A stretch of DNA of 64,000 bases from Exserohilum rostratum (taxonomy: Eukaryota; Ascomycota; Dothideomycetes; Pleosporales; Pleosporaceae), in contig CP111164.1 in assembly GCA_026367775.1 (NCBI GenBank), positions 124,001-188,000 of the forward strand, written 5' to 3'. Under the pieces are notes generated by a model. It searched no databases and had not been told where the DNA came from. It saw only the letters and a list, made by a program, of their open reading frames with translations. The position numbers and the translations under genes were made by a program. Position 1 is the first letter of the stretch. Each line of letters opens with the position of its first letter. Shown one piece after another: positions 10,468-21,600 of this stretch.

Positions 10468-12528
10468 TCAACAACCCAAGAGGCTGGCCAACTCATCCGC
10501 AGTCAAGGTACTTCTTCTTTTTTTCGGTCTTCCGCCTACCCTGGTCCTGCCTGGAGACCTAGGTGCGCGCTTGGCGGAATCTTCTTTGGACACTTCGGCG
10601 TTATCGTCTGTCTTCCTGGTGGGGCTGGCTGCCTTCTCTTCGGTTGCAGCGGCTGCTTCCGCCGCTTCTCGTAATTTGTCTTGCACCGTTAGCTTCGGCG
10701 ACGGCTCGTCAGGGTGCGCGCGTGGGCTCGATAGGCGTTTCCTGATCTGTTCAAAGTCATTAGAGGGGTGGTCTGATTGTGAATGCATCACTGCTGAGCT
10801 GCATAGCGGGCAGGAGTTGGGGGCTAAGAAGGTGGACTTTGCTGGCCATGATTGATGTATGATTGGCAAGCCTGTAATGACTTACCCTGCGTGGTGTCCG
10901 ATCATCTCGACTTTTCGGCCTAGATCCTCGTTCTTCAGGCGCTGGCGATTTGGCCGTAGAGTTTGACCGACTGGACTTTTCGACACCGACAAGATCAATC
11001 CCGGCGTCTGCGTTCTCATCTTCTAGTGGAGAGGGTGTGTTGGGTATGGAAGGCGAAAAGGCGACTTTTCGGGGTGACCGACTGAGCGGCTTGTTGCCGT
11101 TTGTCTCCCGGAGCACTGTCTGGCTGGGTTGCAGCTTGATTTTGAACATGTCAATGTTGCTCTTCTTTGGCGTCATGTCGTCTGTTTCGGGAGAAGGAAG
11201 ATGCTCAGGCTGTCTTTGGCTAGCCTCGGGCTCTTCCTCGTCATCCATATCGTCGTCAACTTCTTCATCGAAGACTGAACTGGCTTCCTCCTCGTCTTCT
11301 AGTTCTTCTTCTTCTTCTTCTTCTTCTTCTTCTTCCTCAATAACAGAGACGCCTTCTCTGTCAGCCGAGTCGAGCCCATCGCCAAGCCCAAGACCCATCC
11401 TAAGTTCTTCGAGGTTGATGGTATCGCCGTTCGTCATGCGCTTCCTCCAGGAGTCCATGAGCATGAACGACTCGCGCAACCGAGCCTCCATCTTCTCCCA
11501 ACCTGCGCGTAGCCTGTGAATTTCTTCTTCGCGCAGCTCGACCTCTTCCACGGATACAAAGTTTGGATTCGTGAGTAGGTTCTTCAGATTGTCCAGCACC
11601 GTGTCCATGTCATCTGCCAAAGCCTCGTAGTTGGTTGGCAGCGTGTGCAGCATACGCTCTCTTGTGCCTTCTTCATCTTCGTGCTCTTCCTCACCCACGT
11701 CCGATGCATCTTCCTCGCCATCTCTTGCGTTCTGTTCCGACATGCCCTGTAGCTCCTTCAGTGTCAGGAGCGTGTTCCGTACAAGCCCAATCAAATGATC
11801 GTTTTCGTCGCTCAAGCTTTGGCTCAATTGCGTCAAAAACTCGGTCGTCTCCTGCTTCAAGCTGTATTCGGGATCGTCGACATTGGGCGCATCCTCGCGT
11901 GAGGTGTTGGTTGATCCGCCCAAGCCCATAGTGCCTGGGTTGATTGTAATGCTTGCGCCCACAAGACCCGTCTTGTTGCCTCGCTGCTGACTCGTCAAGT
12001 GGCTCTTCAGCCTCGCAATCTCTCGGTCACGCTTCCGAACGTCGTTGGTGCAAGTCGTGCGTATCTGGTCTACGGTCGTCTTTAGTCGCTGCATCTCGGC
12101 GCGCAACTTTCGCGCAGAGGACTCGGCGGTGTGCAGGGCTTTGCGTGCCGACTGCTCCTGGGCCTGGGCAAGGGAGAGCTGGCGTGAAAGGTCTTCATTG
12201 CGTGTCGACTGCTTCTCGAGAGCTGCCGTCTGGCGCGCCGATTCTGAGCGCAGGGTCCGTAGCGTCTCAGCCACGGACTCGCGATACTCCTGGTCGCGCT
12301 GTCGATTCGTTAGGAAAGCTGTCTCGCCAGAACACCAAGTCAACGTACGTCGCGCTTCAGAATCAGGTCGTGGACCAGGTTGATGATTTGAGCCATGGTG
12401 GCTTCTTTTCCACCTTCGCCCCTGGACGGGTGCGCAAACTCAATGGGCTTGCCATTGCGCAACAGGCCCCGGGCCAGGAGCAGGTTGTTGACATATGTCG
12501 ATGCCGTCTTGATATTATGCGACTCCAT
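10468..12528 (-). CDS. ADIP/Msd1-like coiled-coil protein (putative spindle-pole-body/centrosomal factor)
   Basis: Three exons encode about 623 residues: 12349-12528, 10886-12298 and 10468-10746. The introns (12299-12348 and 10747-10885) have GTACGT and GTAAGT donors and keep phase 0. Residues 1-160 match the afadin- and alpha-actinin-binding (ADIP) domain: TASTYVNNLLLARGLLRNG, then EGGKEATMAQIINLVHDLI, then a long coiled coil with repeated LRSE/LRAEMQRLK. The family includes human SSX2IP and fission yeast Msd1, which anchor microtubule minus ends at spindle poles. The second half is disordered, with 11 consecutive Glu codons at residues about 381-391, SPRK/TPKK-type phosphosites, and a basic tail PGRTRVGGRPKKRRS that could be a nuclear localisation signal. 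Family assignment is good; the spindle-pole role is transferred from relatives. Confidence 0.78.
11303..11335. repeat. (TTC)11 microsatellite coding for a glutamate run
   Basis: Eleven perfect TTC units, read as GAA on the minus strand, encode consecutive Glu in the acidic region of the ADIP-like protein. Being trinucleotide, length changes would keep frame, so the run may vary between strains. Confidence 0.9.
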
Positions 12529-13353
12529 GGCGATGGGCGGTTGCCGGCGTGGGGCGTGGGCGCGACGGTGGTGAGGCTCGCTCTCGGCCAATGTTTGTTT
12601 ACCTTGGGCGTGCTGGGTTCTAGGCGTCGGCAGCGGGAAGGAGCAACCGAACCGCGCTCGGACCCCTATTTTGGGGGTCCCAAGTACCCGTTCAGCCACG
12701 GCTGCATAAACTGGCCATGCGACTCGTACCGGACGCCCGTCTAGAGTACACACATGCATTCAGCCCTGCTACATATATGTACCGCCAGCTCATCATCTGG
12801 CGATCATCAGTGCCGCTGACGTCCGCATGCGCATCTCCTGAACGTGCCACTCATAGATTTCTGCTCACCCGTGTCCCCGTCCTCACTGCCCCGTATGTAG
12901 AGCCGATGATATGACAAAGATTTCTTGTCATCCCTGAAAACTCGGACCGGACCCACCACCACGCTCTCATGATGATGTGACGGTGACCCTCAGCCCATGA
13001 CTGGGGATACGAGGTCTTGGATATTGCTACGCACGCCTCGATTCAGCCCCCCACGTCAGTTCTATTGGCGTTCTCCATATACGCCATATACGCATGCTGC
13101 AACAGCTAGGCTAAATGCCTGCTTGAGCGAGCGACACGGACAGGACGGCTACGTGCATCGACTCTACTCCACTGCCGAGTTCGTATATGTACCGTTTCAT
13201 GAACTCACTCGCAGTTCTTTGCCAAAAGCTTACTAGGACCTCGCCATTAGTAGCAAGGCTTCATACGTGAAGGCTCTACGCGACGGGCACAAGCCACAAG
13301 GCTCTCCCCCTAGACCCTGAAGAGGTGCGGTTGCTTTTTGAAAACCATGTTGG

Positions 13354-13377
13354 GATCGAGACGGCCACATCTCGATC
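13354..13377. promoter_or_regulatory. Inverted repeat upstream of the oxidase TATA box
   Basis: Perfect 8-bp arms GATCGAGA (13354-13361) and TCTCGATC (13370-13377) flank an 8-bp spacer, about 25 bp before the TATA box and 126 bp before the ATG at 13503. The form suits a site for a dimeric regulator, but the binding protein is unknown. Confidence 0.35.
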
Positions 13378-13401
13378 TTATGTCGGGGGGCCCGAAAAAG
13401 T

Positions 13402-13408
13402 TATATAA
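13402..13408 (+). promoter_or_regulatory. TATA box of the secreted FAD oxidase gene
   Basis: The motif TATATAA lies about 95 bp before the ATG at 13503, a usual distance for a fungal core promoter with a short leader. Confidence 0.55.
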
Positions 13409-13502
13409 TGCCCCGGCCTGTCTGTAACATGGTCCCCAGGCTCACTACAGGGAGCAATACACTCCTTTCCTTTGCTACAATTTGTCTTTTGTTTGATTCA
13501 TC

Positions 13503-15229
13503 ATGGCTGGTATCGCATCCCTTGCACTTGGCACCTTGCTGCTCGGTGCCCAAGTCGCTCTTGGCGCCCCCTCAGAAGAGACAACCAAGGCATGCAATGA
13601 GATCAATCAGTCGCTGCCTGGCAAAGTCCTGAGTAAAGGACTCCTGTCAATGGAATACACTCACGAGACCCAGCAGTACTGGGCCACCAACCTTCGCAGT
13701 GTTGATCCAGCATGCATCGTGCAGCCCAGCTCTGCTCAGGATGTTGCCATTGTCATCAAAATCTTGAACAAGTACCCCACCGTTAACTTCGCCACGCGAA
13801 GTGGTGGTCACGACCCCAACAAGGGTCACGCTACTGTTCAAGATGGTGTCCTCATCACAATGACTGACTTGGTTGGAGCAAGCTACGATGCAAGTGAGGA
13901 CGTTGCCTATGTCCGCCCAGGAGGAGAGTGGAACGACGTCATTGGTGATCTCGAAAAGAGTGGGGTCGCCATTACCGGCGGAAGACTTGGTAAGGCATAC
14001 TTGCACTTTGATATACTATTTGCTAATTCAATCCAGGCCTCGTTGGTGTTGGTGGTCTGTTACTCGGTGGAGGTCTCTCTTTCCTCAGTGCTCAAGAAGG
14101 CATGGCTGCTGACGTTAGTTGACAAAGAACACTATTTAATTACTCTGCTAATAGTTTACAGAACATTATCGAATGGGAGACAGTCATGGCTAATGGCTCT
14201 GTTGTCAATGTCAATGCGGCAACACACCCAGATCTCGCACAAGCCATGCGTGGTAGCAGCAACAACTTTGGCATTGTCACACAATTTAAGGCCAAAGTTC
14301 ACCACCTGGACGATGTCTGGGGTGGAGCCTGCCTTTACGGTGAAAGCAAAGCAGAGGAACTCTATGCTGCGTTGCACAACTTCGTTGCTCACGGTGCCGA
14401 AGACCCTAAGGCTGCCATCATCTTTACTGATTTGACACTGGCCACTGGTATCCGGGCCAGATACATCTTTTACTTCTACGACGGCCCAGCTCCGCCTAAG
14501 ACCGGTGCCTTGGCTGAATTCCTCAAAATCGCAAACCCGACGTGCAACCCAAAGAGGCAAAAGTACTCTGAGCTGGCAAGTCTAAAAACCCATTCTATTC
14601 TAACATTCAGTTGCTAATATTTTGCAGTTGAAATCAAATGGTCAAACTGTTGAACTCCTGAATGCTCGCTCCTTCTTCCGCGTAAGCATGATACATTCTT
14701 CGCCTTCAGTAGAATACTAACCTTGTGACAGACCAAGACCGTTCCATACATTGCATCTCGCCCACAGATGTACAGAGAAATCAGCGACAAGCTCGCCAAT
14801 CTCACTAGCCCAGTGCTGGGCGTGGCACCGGTTGTCAGTGGAATCCAGTTCAGCGTTGACATGCAGCCACTTCCTGCTGCCATTGGCAAGATTACAGAGT
14901 CCAAGGGTGGCAACGCCATGGGTCTCACTGCTTCTGATCCTGACCGCATTATTCTTATTTTCCAAGGAGCCTGGAACCTGGCTTCAGAAGACGAGAAGGT
15001 CTTCAAGATTGCTCGCGAACTTACTGAATGGTTGGACGAGGTTGTGCCGCAGTGGATGGAAGAGGCCGGCATGCCCAAGGACATGTACATGCCATACTTC
15101 ATCAACGACGCCATGTATGACCAGCCTGTCCTACAGAGCTACAGCAACTACGAGAAATTCAAGGCTCTGCAGAAGAGCGTTGATCCCAACGGCCTGTTCA
15201 GCACCAGGACTGGAGGCTTCAAGTACTAA
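13503..15229 (+). CDS. Secreted FAD-linked oxidoreductase (BBE/6-hydroxynicotine oxidase-like)
   Basis: Five exons encode 509 residues: 13503-13989, 14037-14113, 14162-14575, 14628-14681 and 14732-15229. The third intron (14576-14627) starts with GC rather than GT; its GCAAGT donor is the only choice that keeps the frame. A signal peptide spans residues 1 to about 21 (LALGTLLLGAQVALGA). The FAD_binding_4 domain follows, with RSGGH placing His103 where flavin is covalently attached in this family, and VGVGGLLLGGGLS. The second attachment Cys of bicovalent members is Leu here, so at most one covalent bond is expected. The C-terminal berberine-bridge segment ends SYSNYEKFKALQ, DPNGLFSTR. The substrate cannot be told from sequence; sugar or alkaloid-like oxidation are both known. 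It is probably extracellular. Confidence 0.85.
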
Positions 15230-15500
15230 GTCAATCGCCACCGGAGTGTTGTAATTGCGCTTGTTGATGGATTGGAAATTCTCTTCATATTACTATAATT
15301 TCTTCTCTTGCTAGATATATTATCAATTCATATCGTGGCTAAACGGATGCTCTTCACATGTCGGGACCCACTATGCTGCAAGCGGGGTAGTTGCATCCCA
15401 TCGTCTGACTCCTCAGAGTAACTGTCTGTACATCCCAACACCACAGCGACCAACGAACAAGTCCTCATTCCGTCATTGCTCTACTTCCCTGTCCATTACC

Positions 15501-16530
15501 ATGAATCAGCCATCCGATGTACATGGTTACCAGCACGAAGATGCCTGGAACGCTGATTGGCTGCGCGTTGACAACCTCCACGAGCTGTACTATCAACAGT
15601 TTGGGAAGAAGGGTGGCAAGCCTGGTAACCATAAAAACCAATCTCATCATCTGTATCCTGTACTCATTCTTCACAGTAATCTACCTTCATGGCGGACCAG
15701 GAGGTAACTGCTCCAAAAGCAACACTGTCTTCTTCGACCCTTCTGAATACCACGTGATACTGCTCGACCAACGCGGGTGTGGAAAGTCTCGTCCCAATGC
15801 CGACACTACCGATAACACGACCTGGCACCTTGTAGCCGACATTGAGGCCTTGCGCAAGCATCTCCACATTGCGAAATGGCACATGGTTTTTGGCGGGTCC
15901 TGGGGTTCCACCCTGGCCCTTGCATACGCAGAGACCCATCCAGAGAGCGTTGGCAGCCTGGTTCTCCGGGGCGTCTTTACAGTTCGAGACCTTGAACTCA
16001 AATGGTCAAACAGCGAGGGCGGAGCCTCGATGCTCTTCCCAGACAAATTCGATGACTACGTAGGCTTTCTTCCCGAAGAAGAGCGTGCAGACCACATTGC
16101 CAACTACCACAAACGGCTCATGTCTTCGGACCCAGCAATCTCGCACCCTGCAGCCCGCGCCTGGAACACATGGGAAATTTCAATCAGCACCCTGTATCCG
16201 GACCCTAGCGCGTTCCAGAAGCTGCAAGAGCCAGAATACCTTCTTGCTCACGCCCGCATCGAAATCCACTATTTTACCAACAAGGCATGGATGGAAGACG
16301 GTCAGTTGCTCAAAAAGGAAAACGTCGACCGCATCAGGCATATCCCCACGACGATCGTGCAGGGCAGGTACGACGTAGTCTGCCCGCCAATTACAGCGTG
16401 GGAGTTGCACAAGGAGTGGCCTGAGAGTAAGCTGCACTTTGTGGCCGACGCGGGACACGGCGTGATGGAGCCCGGCACAAAGAAGAAGCTGATAGAGACT
16501 TGTGATGAATATGCCAAGTTGACCATTTAG
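15501..16530 (+). CDS. Prolyl iminopeptidase (proline aminopeptidase, alpha/beta hydrolase, S33)
   Basis: Two exons, 15501-15624 and 15677-16530, encode 325 residues, slightly longer than the usual 310-320. The intron (GTAACC donor, TTCACAG acceptor) splits the codon before VIYLHGGPGG. The enzyme removes N-terminal proline from peptides. Visible landmarks are the oxyanion motif HGGPGG near residues 46-51, DQRGCGKS, the nucleophile elbow GGSWGS with Ser116, and the likely acid Asp274 (GRYDVVCPP) and base His302 (AGHGVMEPG). There is no signal peptide, so it is likely cytosolic. It starts about 270 bp after the FAD oxidase stop on the same strand; I see no functional link between them. The start is set by the first ATG of exon 1, MNQPSDVHGY. 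Confidence 0.88.
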
Positions 16531-17884
16531 GTTCAGATAGAGATATAGTTTATGGAAAGCGGGGTGTCATATGTAATTGTCATCATTAATCCTAGATTGA
16601 TCAACACGCTGGAAATTTGCCTTTTGACCAAGGAAGCACCCAGCAGCAGGCGATGGGTTGCACTCTATCAAACAATTAGCCTGTACATGCCATCTACGGA
16701 GGTTTATTAATCTTGCCCAGACCACCACTGCGCGCCGTGGGGGGTTCCGCTCGTTACCGCGTATATACTTAGTACAAACAAAAGCACTTATTGATCACCT
16801 GGTAAATGCCAACTTTGCGGTAGCGAAGTGTCAGGATCGGCCCGGGCAAACATGAGTAGCTCCAAGCGAGGGGTGCACGCTCCTCTCCCCCCAGTCAGAC
16901 ACGTGCGCTGTGTGTCCGAGTGCTCGTGTTCATACAGTCTGCCAAGAGAAATTCAGACTACACGAATTTCAGGGGCTGCCTAGTAGAATGACGATTTTCC
17001 GTGCTTCCTTCAGCCGCCCCCCGAGCTTCCTTTGTTCGTTACGAGGCGGCTGCTCGCTTGTGAAACCATCGGCTAAAGGCAATCTACGCGTAGCTGCTGT
17101 TCACGTGAATTTTTTGTTCGCCGGCGCACTACTACCATTCGTCTAGTTTTCTTGTCAATGTTTTTGATTTCATAGTCTTTTTCTTTGTTCCTGCTCAAGT
17201 ACCTTCTTGATTACAGATGCGCAAGATTTCTGGTTCAAGTAAGCTCGCATCCTCGTTTTCGCATTGATTTCGGTTTTTGGGCATCACCGTGGAAGGCCCG
17301 TTGTACGAGCGTGTACCGGAGATCACGTACGATTTTTTGCGGGTGAAATGTTTGCCATGGACTGGTGACACAGAAAGTGAATTTGCTGCTTTCCGATATC
17401 GAGAACAGACGGGATGAATCGGGTCAGCGCTCGTTGCACAATGCATTTGGTTGGTCGCCGATTGTGTACATGCAAACGAGTCATATTGAGGCCGCGGGAA
17501 AGAAAGGCTACAGCGAGACACGTTGCACGTGCATTGGAGTTCCAAGTCACGTGTGATTTCAAAATGTCTCGTATGCAGGTCACCAGGTATTGAAGCAGAG
17601 CAAGAATAGTTAGGAGGTTATGCCCACAAGTAGCGGAAAACCAGTAAATTGTTACTTTGAAAGAAGAAGTATGTATAGACAATTAAGAGTTAAACGAATG
17701 ATACAAGAAAAGCTGTTGCAAAGTGAACCACCCCTATACCCTTGTCAAACCGAGGGGGGTTGAAAGAACACTGTTCACCACTCACTCACATCCTCCAGAA
17801 CGATCATCTTCCCTGCTAGATTATTTGGTTGTTTGCTCTTGAATCACAGTTGTCATCTGGACAGGGAACGCCTTTGGAAAAGAC
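16531..17884. other. Convergent intergenic region between iminopeptidase and HsbA-like gene
   Basis: The two flanking genes face each other, so both ends are 3' untranslated sequence. The middle contains overlapping frames of 60-119 codons with no recognisable motif. A 17720-17770 stretch has C-rich then G-rich short runs. Nothing further is supported. Confidence 0.4.
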
Positions 17885-18560
17885 TTAGGCAGAGAGGCCT
17901 TCGTAGCTGTTGATGCAAATGTCAAGGGTAGCGCCAAGGCTGTTGGCCTCACGCTGGAGGTCGGCAGCGCGGGCCTCGACGAGGTCAATGATACTGAAAG
18001 CAATGGTCTGAAGATTGAAGTCAGTACTTGCATGGCTTGAAGATGAAGCTAAAGGCTCTTGGATCAACTTACGTCGACAACGTTCTCAAGCTGCCTGAGA
18101 ACAGCAGCAATAGGCTGACCAATGACGGGAACAGTGGTGAAAAGTCCGGCCTTTCCAATGAGGATGTTGAGGAGGGCCTGGTGAACGCGGACAAACTTTT
18201 ACGTTGTTAGAATGTAGCTTGCTGGAGGGATTGATCGATACTTACCTCACGGAATGCGTCGAAGATTGCGTCGGACTGAGCCCCAGCAGGAACTGGCTCG
18301 GAGCCGTCCATCTGGGAGAGGGCGACAGTAACAGTGCTAATGATGTCGGTGAAGCCAGCGATGATCTGGGGGAATGGTCCCTGGCCGATAACGATAAGAG
18401 GACCGTTGATGATGGTGATGGACTGGGCAGGAGCCTGGAGAGCTTGGCTCTTCATGGTGACCGTCTTGATGTTGTCAACCATCTGGGCAGGAGTAATAGC
18501 CGCAGAGATAGGAGCAGCAAGTGCCAGAGCGGCAGTGAAGAAGTTGCGGAAAGAGACCAT
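17885..18560 (-). CDS. Secreted HsbA-like hydrophobic surface-binding protein
   Basis: Three exons encode 186 residues: 18246-18560, 18073-18195 and 17885-18007. Both introns are GTAAGT-AG and phase 0 (18196-18245 and 18008-18072). A clear signal peptide spans residues 1 to about 20 (FFTAALALAAPISA). The mature part is a helical HsbA domain: TPAQMVDNIKTVTMKSQAL, PAQSITIINGP, GFTDIISTVTVALSQM, AIFDAFREF, LLNILIGKAGL, and a final DICINSYEGLSA. HsbA of Aspergillus oryzae binds hydrophobic surfaces and recruits cutinase to polyesters; relatives in pathogens and symbionts are abundant wall or cuticle proteins. Role here is inferred from the family. A TATAAA on the coding strand lies about 130 bp upstream (18691-18696). 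Confidence 0.83.
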
Positions 18561-18690
18561 TTTTGCGGTGGTGAAGAGAGTTCACAGGTAGTGAATTTGA
18601 ATGTAGTAGTGAAGATGGTATTGAAGGTTGGTGGTGAGAAGTGGTGATTGAGCTGAGTGGTGAGTTGATTCCTTCGAGAATCGTAGAGAC

Positions 18691-18696
18691 TTTATA
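18691..18696 (-). promoter_or_regulatory. TATA box of the HsbA-like gene
   Basis: Reads TATAAA on the minus strand, about 131 bp before the ATG at 18560. Confidence 0.45.
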
Positions 18697-21600
18697 CTTG
18701 AAGAGTCGTCCAAGTGACTTTGTGGATCCCCCTTTGGTGTACAGTGAAGTCCGTGGTCAAAGGCCACTAGACATGCTGATCTTCCACGTGCATGTGTTGA
18801 AGTGCCAATCATAGCTGCTTCTCGACATGCAAGTGAGGTGGTGGGGATGGCGAAGCGTACTAGAAGCAAACTTGGCGTACATTCTCTAGCCCGATGGCTG
18901 CTTTGATCTTCACTTTTGTTATTCGGAGCACCCTGCACCGGCGCCACGCGTGGTTGTTCCGAGAAGAGACTCTGAAAATGGAACATGGTGTACTAGCATT
19001 TGGACCAGGGCGTATCATCCTTTGAAGTGCGACACAGTTCATGCTATGCCTGAGCATTCTGTCAAATACTTCACGTTATATTTTGTTCGACAGGAAACCA
19101 CTCCCGAAGTCACTGCGACCTTTGCTACGGAGTATTTTGCAATACAGCCCCACATATCCCATAGAACACACTTTCTGTGTGGATCTTAGAGCATGACCAG
19201 GAGGATCTTCGGACCCTTGTGCTTCCGTCTCTTGTGACTATACTGTACCGTTCTGCATTCTTCGCCAAGTCTTGATGAAGTTTAGACTCGAATTGGCGCC
19301 CGAATCAAGAATGCAACATTGACACGGGCTACTTGCCCTGCCGATCTACTCCACCACTGAAGCAGGGCACGCCATTTCCGTATATGGGTTGTGGCGTGCA
19401 GATGACTTGCATCGCCTCAGCTGAATAGACCAGGTTGCGGGGAATGCCGCACGAAACTTGCCGTAATTCCAAGGCCACAGGTGGCTGTGGGAACGGGACG
19501 GGACGGGGCGTGGATCTCCCTGAATACGGCGTCCGAACGGCATGGCACAGCTATTGGACTAAATTTCCTTACCGCCATTACTTTTACGAGTCAGTATTAG
19601 AGAATTGGTCTTGATTGTACCCATAGATGATCAACATCTTCACCAAAAGATAGGCTTGTTCTTTTGTTGCTTGAGAGCCGTAGTGGCAAAGGCATGTCGC
19701 GGTGGTTTGGTAACTAGTACACTATGACGGCATTTTGCACCACGCCGAAAGGGCCAGATGGAACACTTTCCTCAGAAGTGCGCCGAAAGCAATCGTCAAG
19801 CCTCATTTGATTGTTTTTGGTGGAGTTGAAATGGAACGCCAGATCTGCAGATGTAGATCGTGGCTTGGCGATCGCGTCAACCAATCGGGGGCGCCCCGAC
19901 GACTCGGCGACCCCACTTGCAACGAGTCAACATTGTACACCATCTTCACTCCCACGACACGTTGCTACGTCATGTGCGATATGATTGCAGATGAGAAATT
20001 ACGCCAAAGATTCTAACATAGTCCACTAGGGAGCTCATCGGTATACCCAACGTCCCTCCCAGCCCTTTTCTCCGCTTTCTAAGCGTGACACTCCACTTTT
20101 TCGTTATAGCAAGGCCTGCTTGGTTGGTAAACATACTCAGGTACTGGTCGAGTAATTATCTAGAGTGGGGTCTGCTGCTCAGGGTCCGCTTGTGGCTGGC
20201 TGTCCGTTCACTACTGCAATTTAACGTGCAGCATGACTTGTCGCAAAACAAAAGAAACCCGGGAACGCCAGAAAAGACATCGTTGCAACCTGTCGGTGCA
20301 ATGCACCAGGTCGCTTTCCCCGACCCTTTCATGCACAAAGCAGCCAGGCACTCAAGCAAGTAGCACCTGTTGTACAAACGACGTGCATACAGCATGTCTG
20401 ACAGCACACTGCAGCCCACGAACAGGAAGTATGTAGCCAAAAATGTCTAGACAGATTATAGCGCGTGCTGATCTCTAGCGATGTTCTGTTTTTTCGGGCC
20501 GGCGATCTGGTTCGGCGATCTGGGTAGTCATCTCAGGAGAGATGAAGGCGAAGATGGTGATTGGCTGAAACCTCTGAATTATGGAGTTGTATGAATCAGA
20601 ATAATCATCGTCAGAAAGCTACCATACGCTGTTAGGCATGCATTTTTTTGTTGACTGCCTTGAACATTGGCATTTCAAATCAACAGAGCAGGGATACCCC
20701 AAAGCGCCTCGGCCCGAAGGGCAGTCCGACAACACAGCAGCCATTTGGCTGAAGAAGTAACACCGGTATACGCCTTCACAGCCACAACTGCAAGGCACCA
20801 ATAACAGAGAAGCTCCCTTTCCATCCGGCCCGGATGCTGCACTGAATCCGACAATGCGACAGCCACAACACCCTTTGTTAGACGCACTAGCCATGTACTC
20901 AGCACCGCGTGAACATACCTCCTACAGCAAGCGTACGCCCGAGAAGTATACAACCAAAGAAAGTGCAAGAAGACCGGTCGTGCCATGACGCACAGATACG
21001 AAGGGCTGTACAGCGGCTGTAGACAGCCATCCATCAATGTACGACTAAATGGGCTCAAGAAGCTCTGTTGTCGAACCGGAGCCTCCTCCTTCCAACCGCT
21101 CGCGCACTAGTCTTCCGACTTGAGCGCGAGATCCGACAACACACATGAGGGTGCAGCGGGAAGAGAGGCCAAGAAGCACAGCAGCCTGGTACGGGGACCG
21201 TGGTAACTTGCATATTGCCAACATTTAGTCTACTTTCGGAAGGTGTCACAGTGCATGTGTCCAATGCTGAAGCTCGACTTGTCTAAAACTAGACCCTTTT
21301 TCGAGTGGCAATCGCGATTACGCGCTATATGCAAGCTTGCCTCAAAGAAGACTTTTGTTCTACATTTTGCTTTCTCATCAAATCGCGCAGTTCAAAGACG
21401 CAGGCAAATTATGATTTTCCGTCAGGAGCGAACAAGCACTGGAGCATTTATTGGTGGCAACGCTCAAAAAAGCAGCCAAGACGAGCTAGAAACGCCTGTG
21501 CGTGGCCCACGTTGCCGAAACTCCTGCAGCCCAATATCAAAAGCAAGCATGTGTCAAGACAGCTGAAAGTGTCGCGGGTCTGGTGGTGACAACGACGATG

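Larger units (their letters stand above)
12529..13502. other. Divergent intergenic region between ADIP-like and oxidase genes
   Basis: About 970 bp of shared promoter space. The left part is the leader of the minus-strand ADIP-like gene. The right part holds a TATA box and an inverted repeat for the oxidase (listed separately). The frame at 12340-12759 is the first ADIP exon with its leader. No separate gene is seen. Confidence 0.5.
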
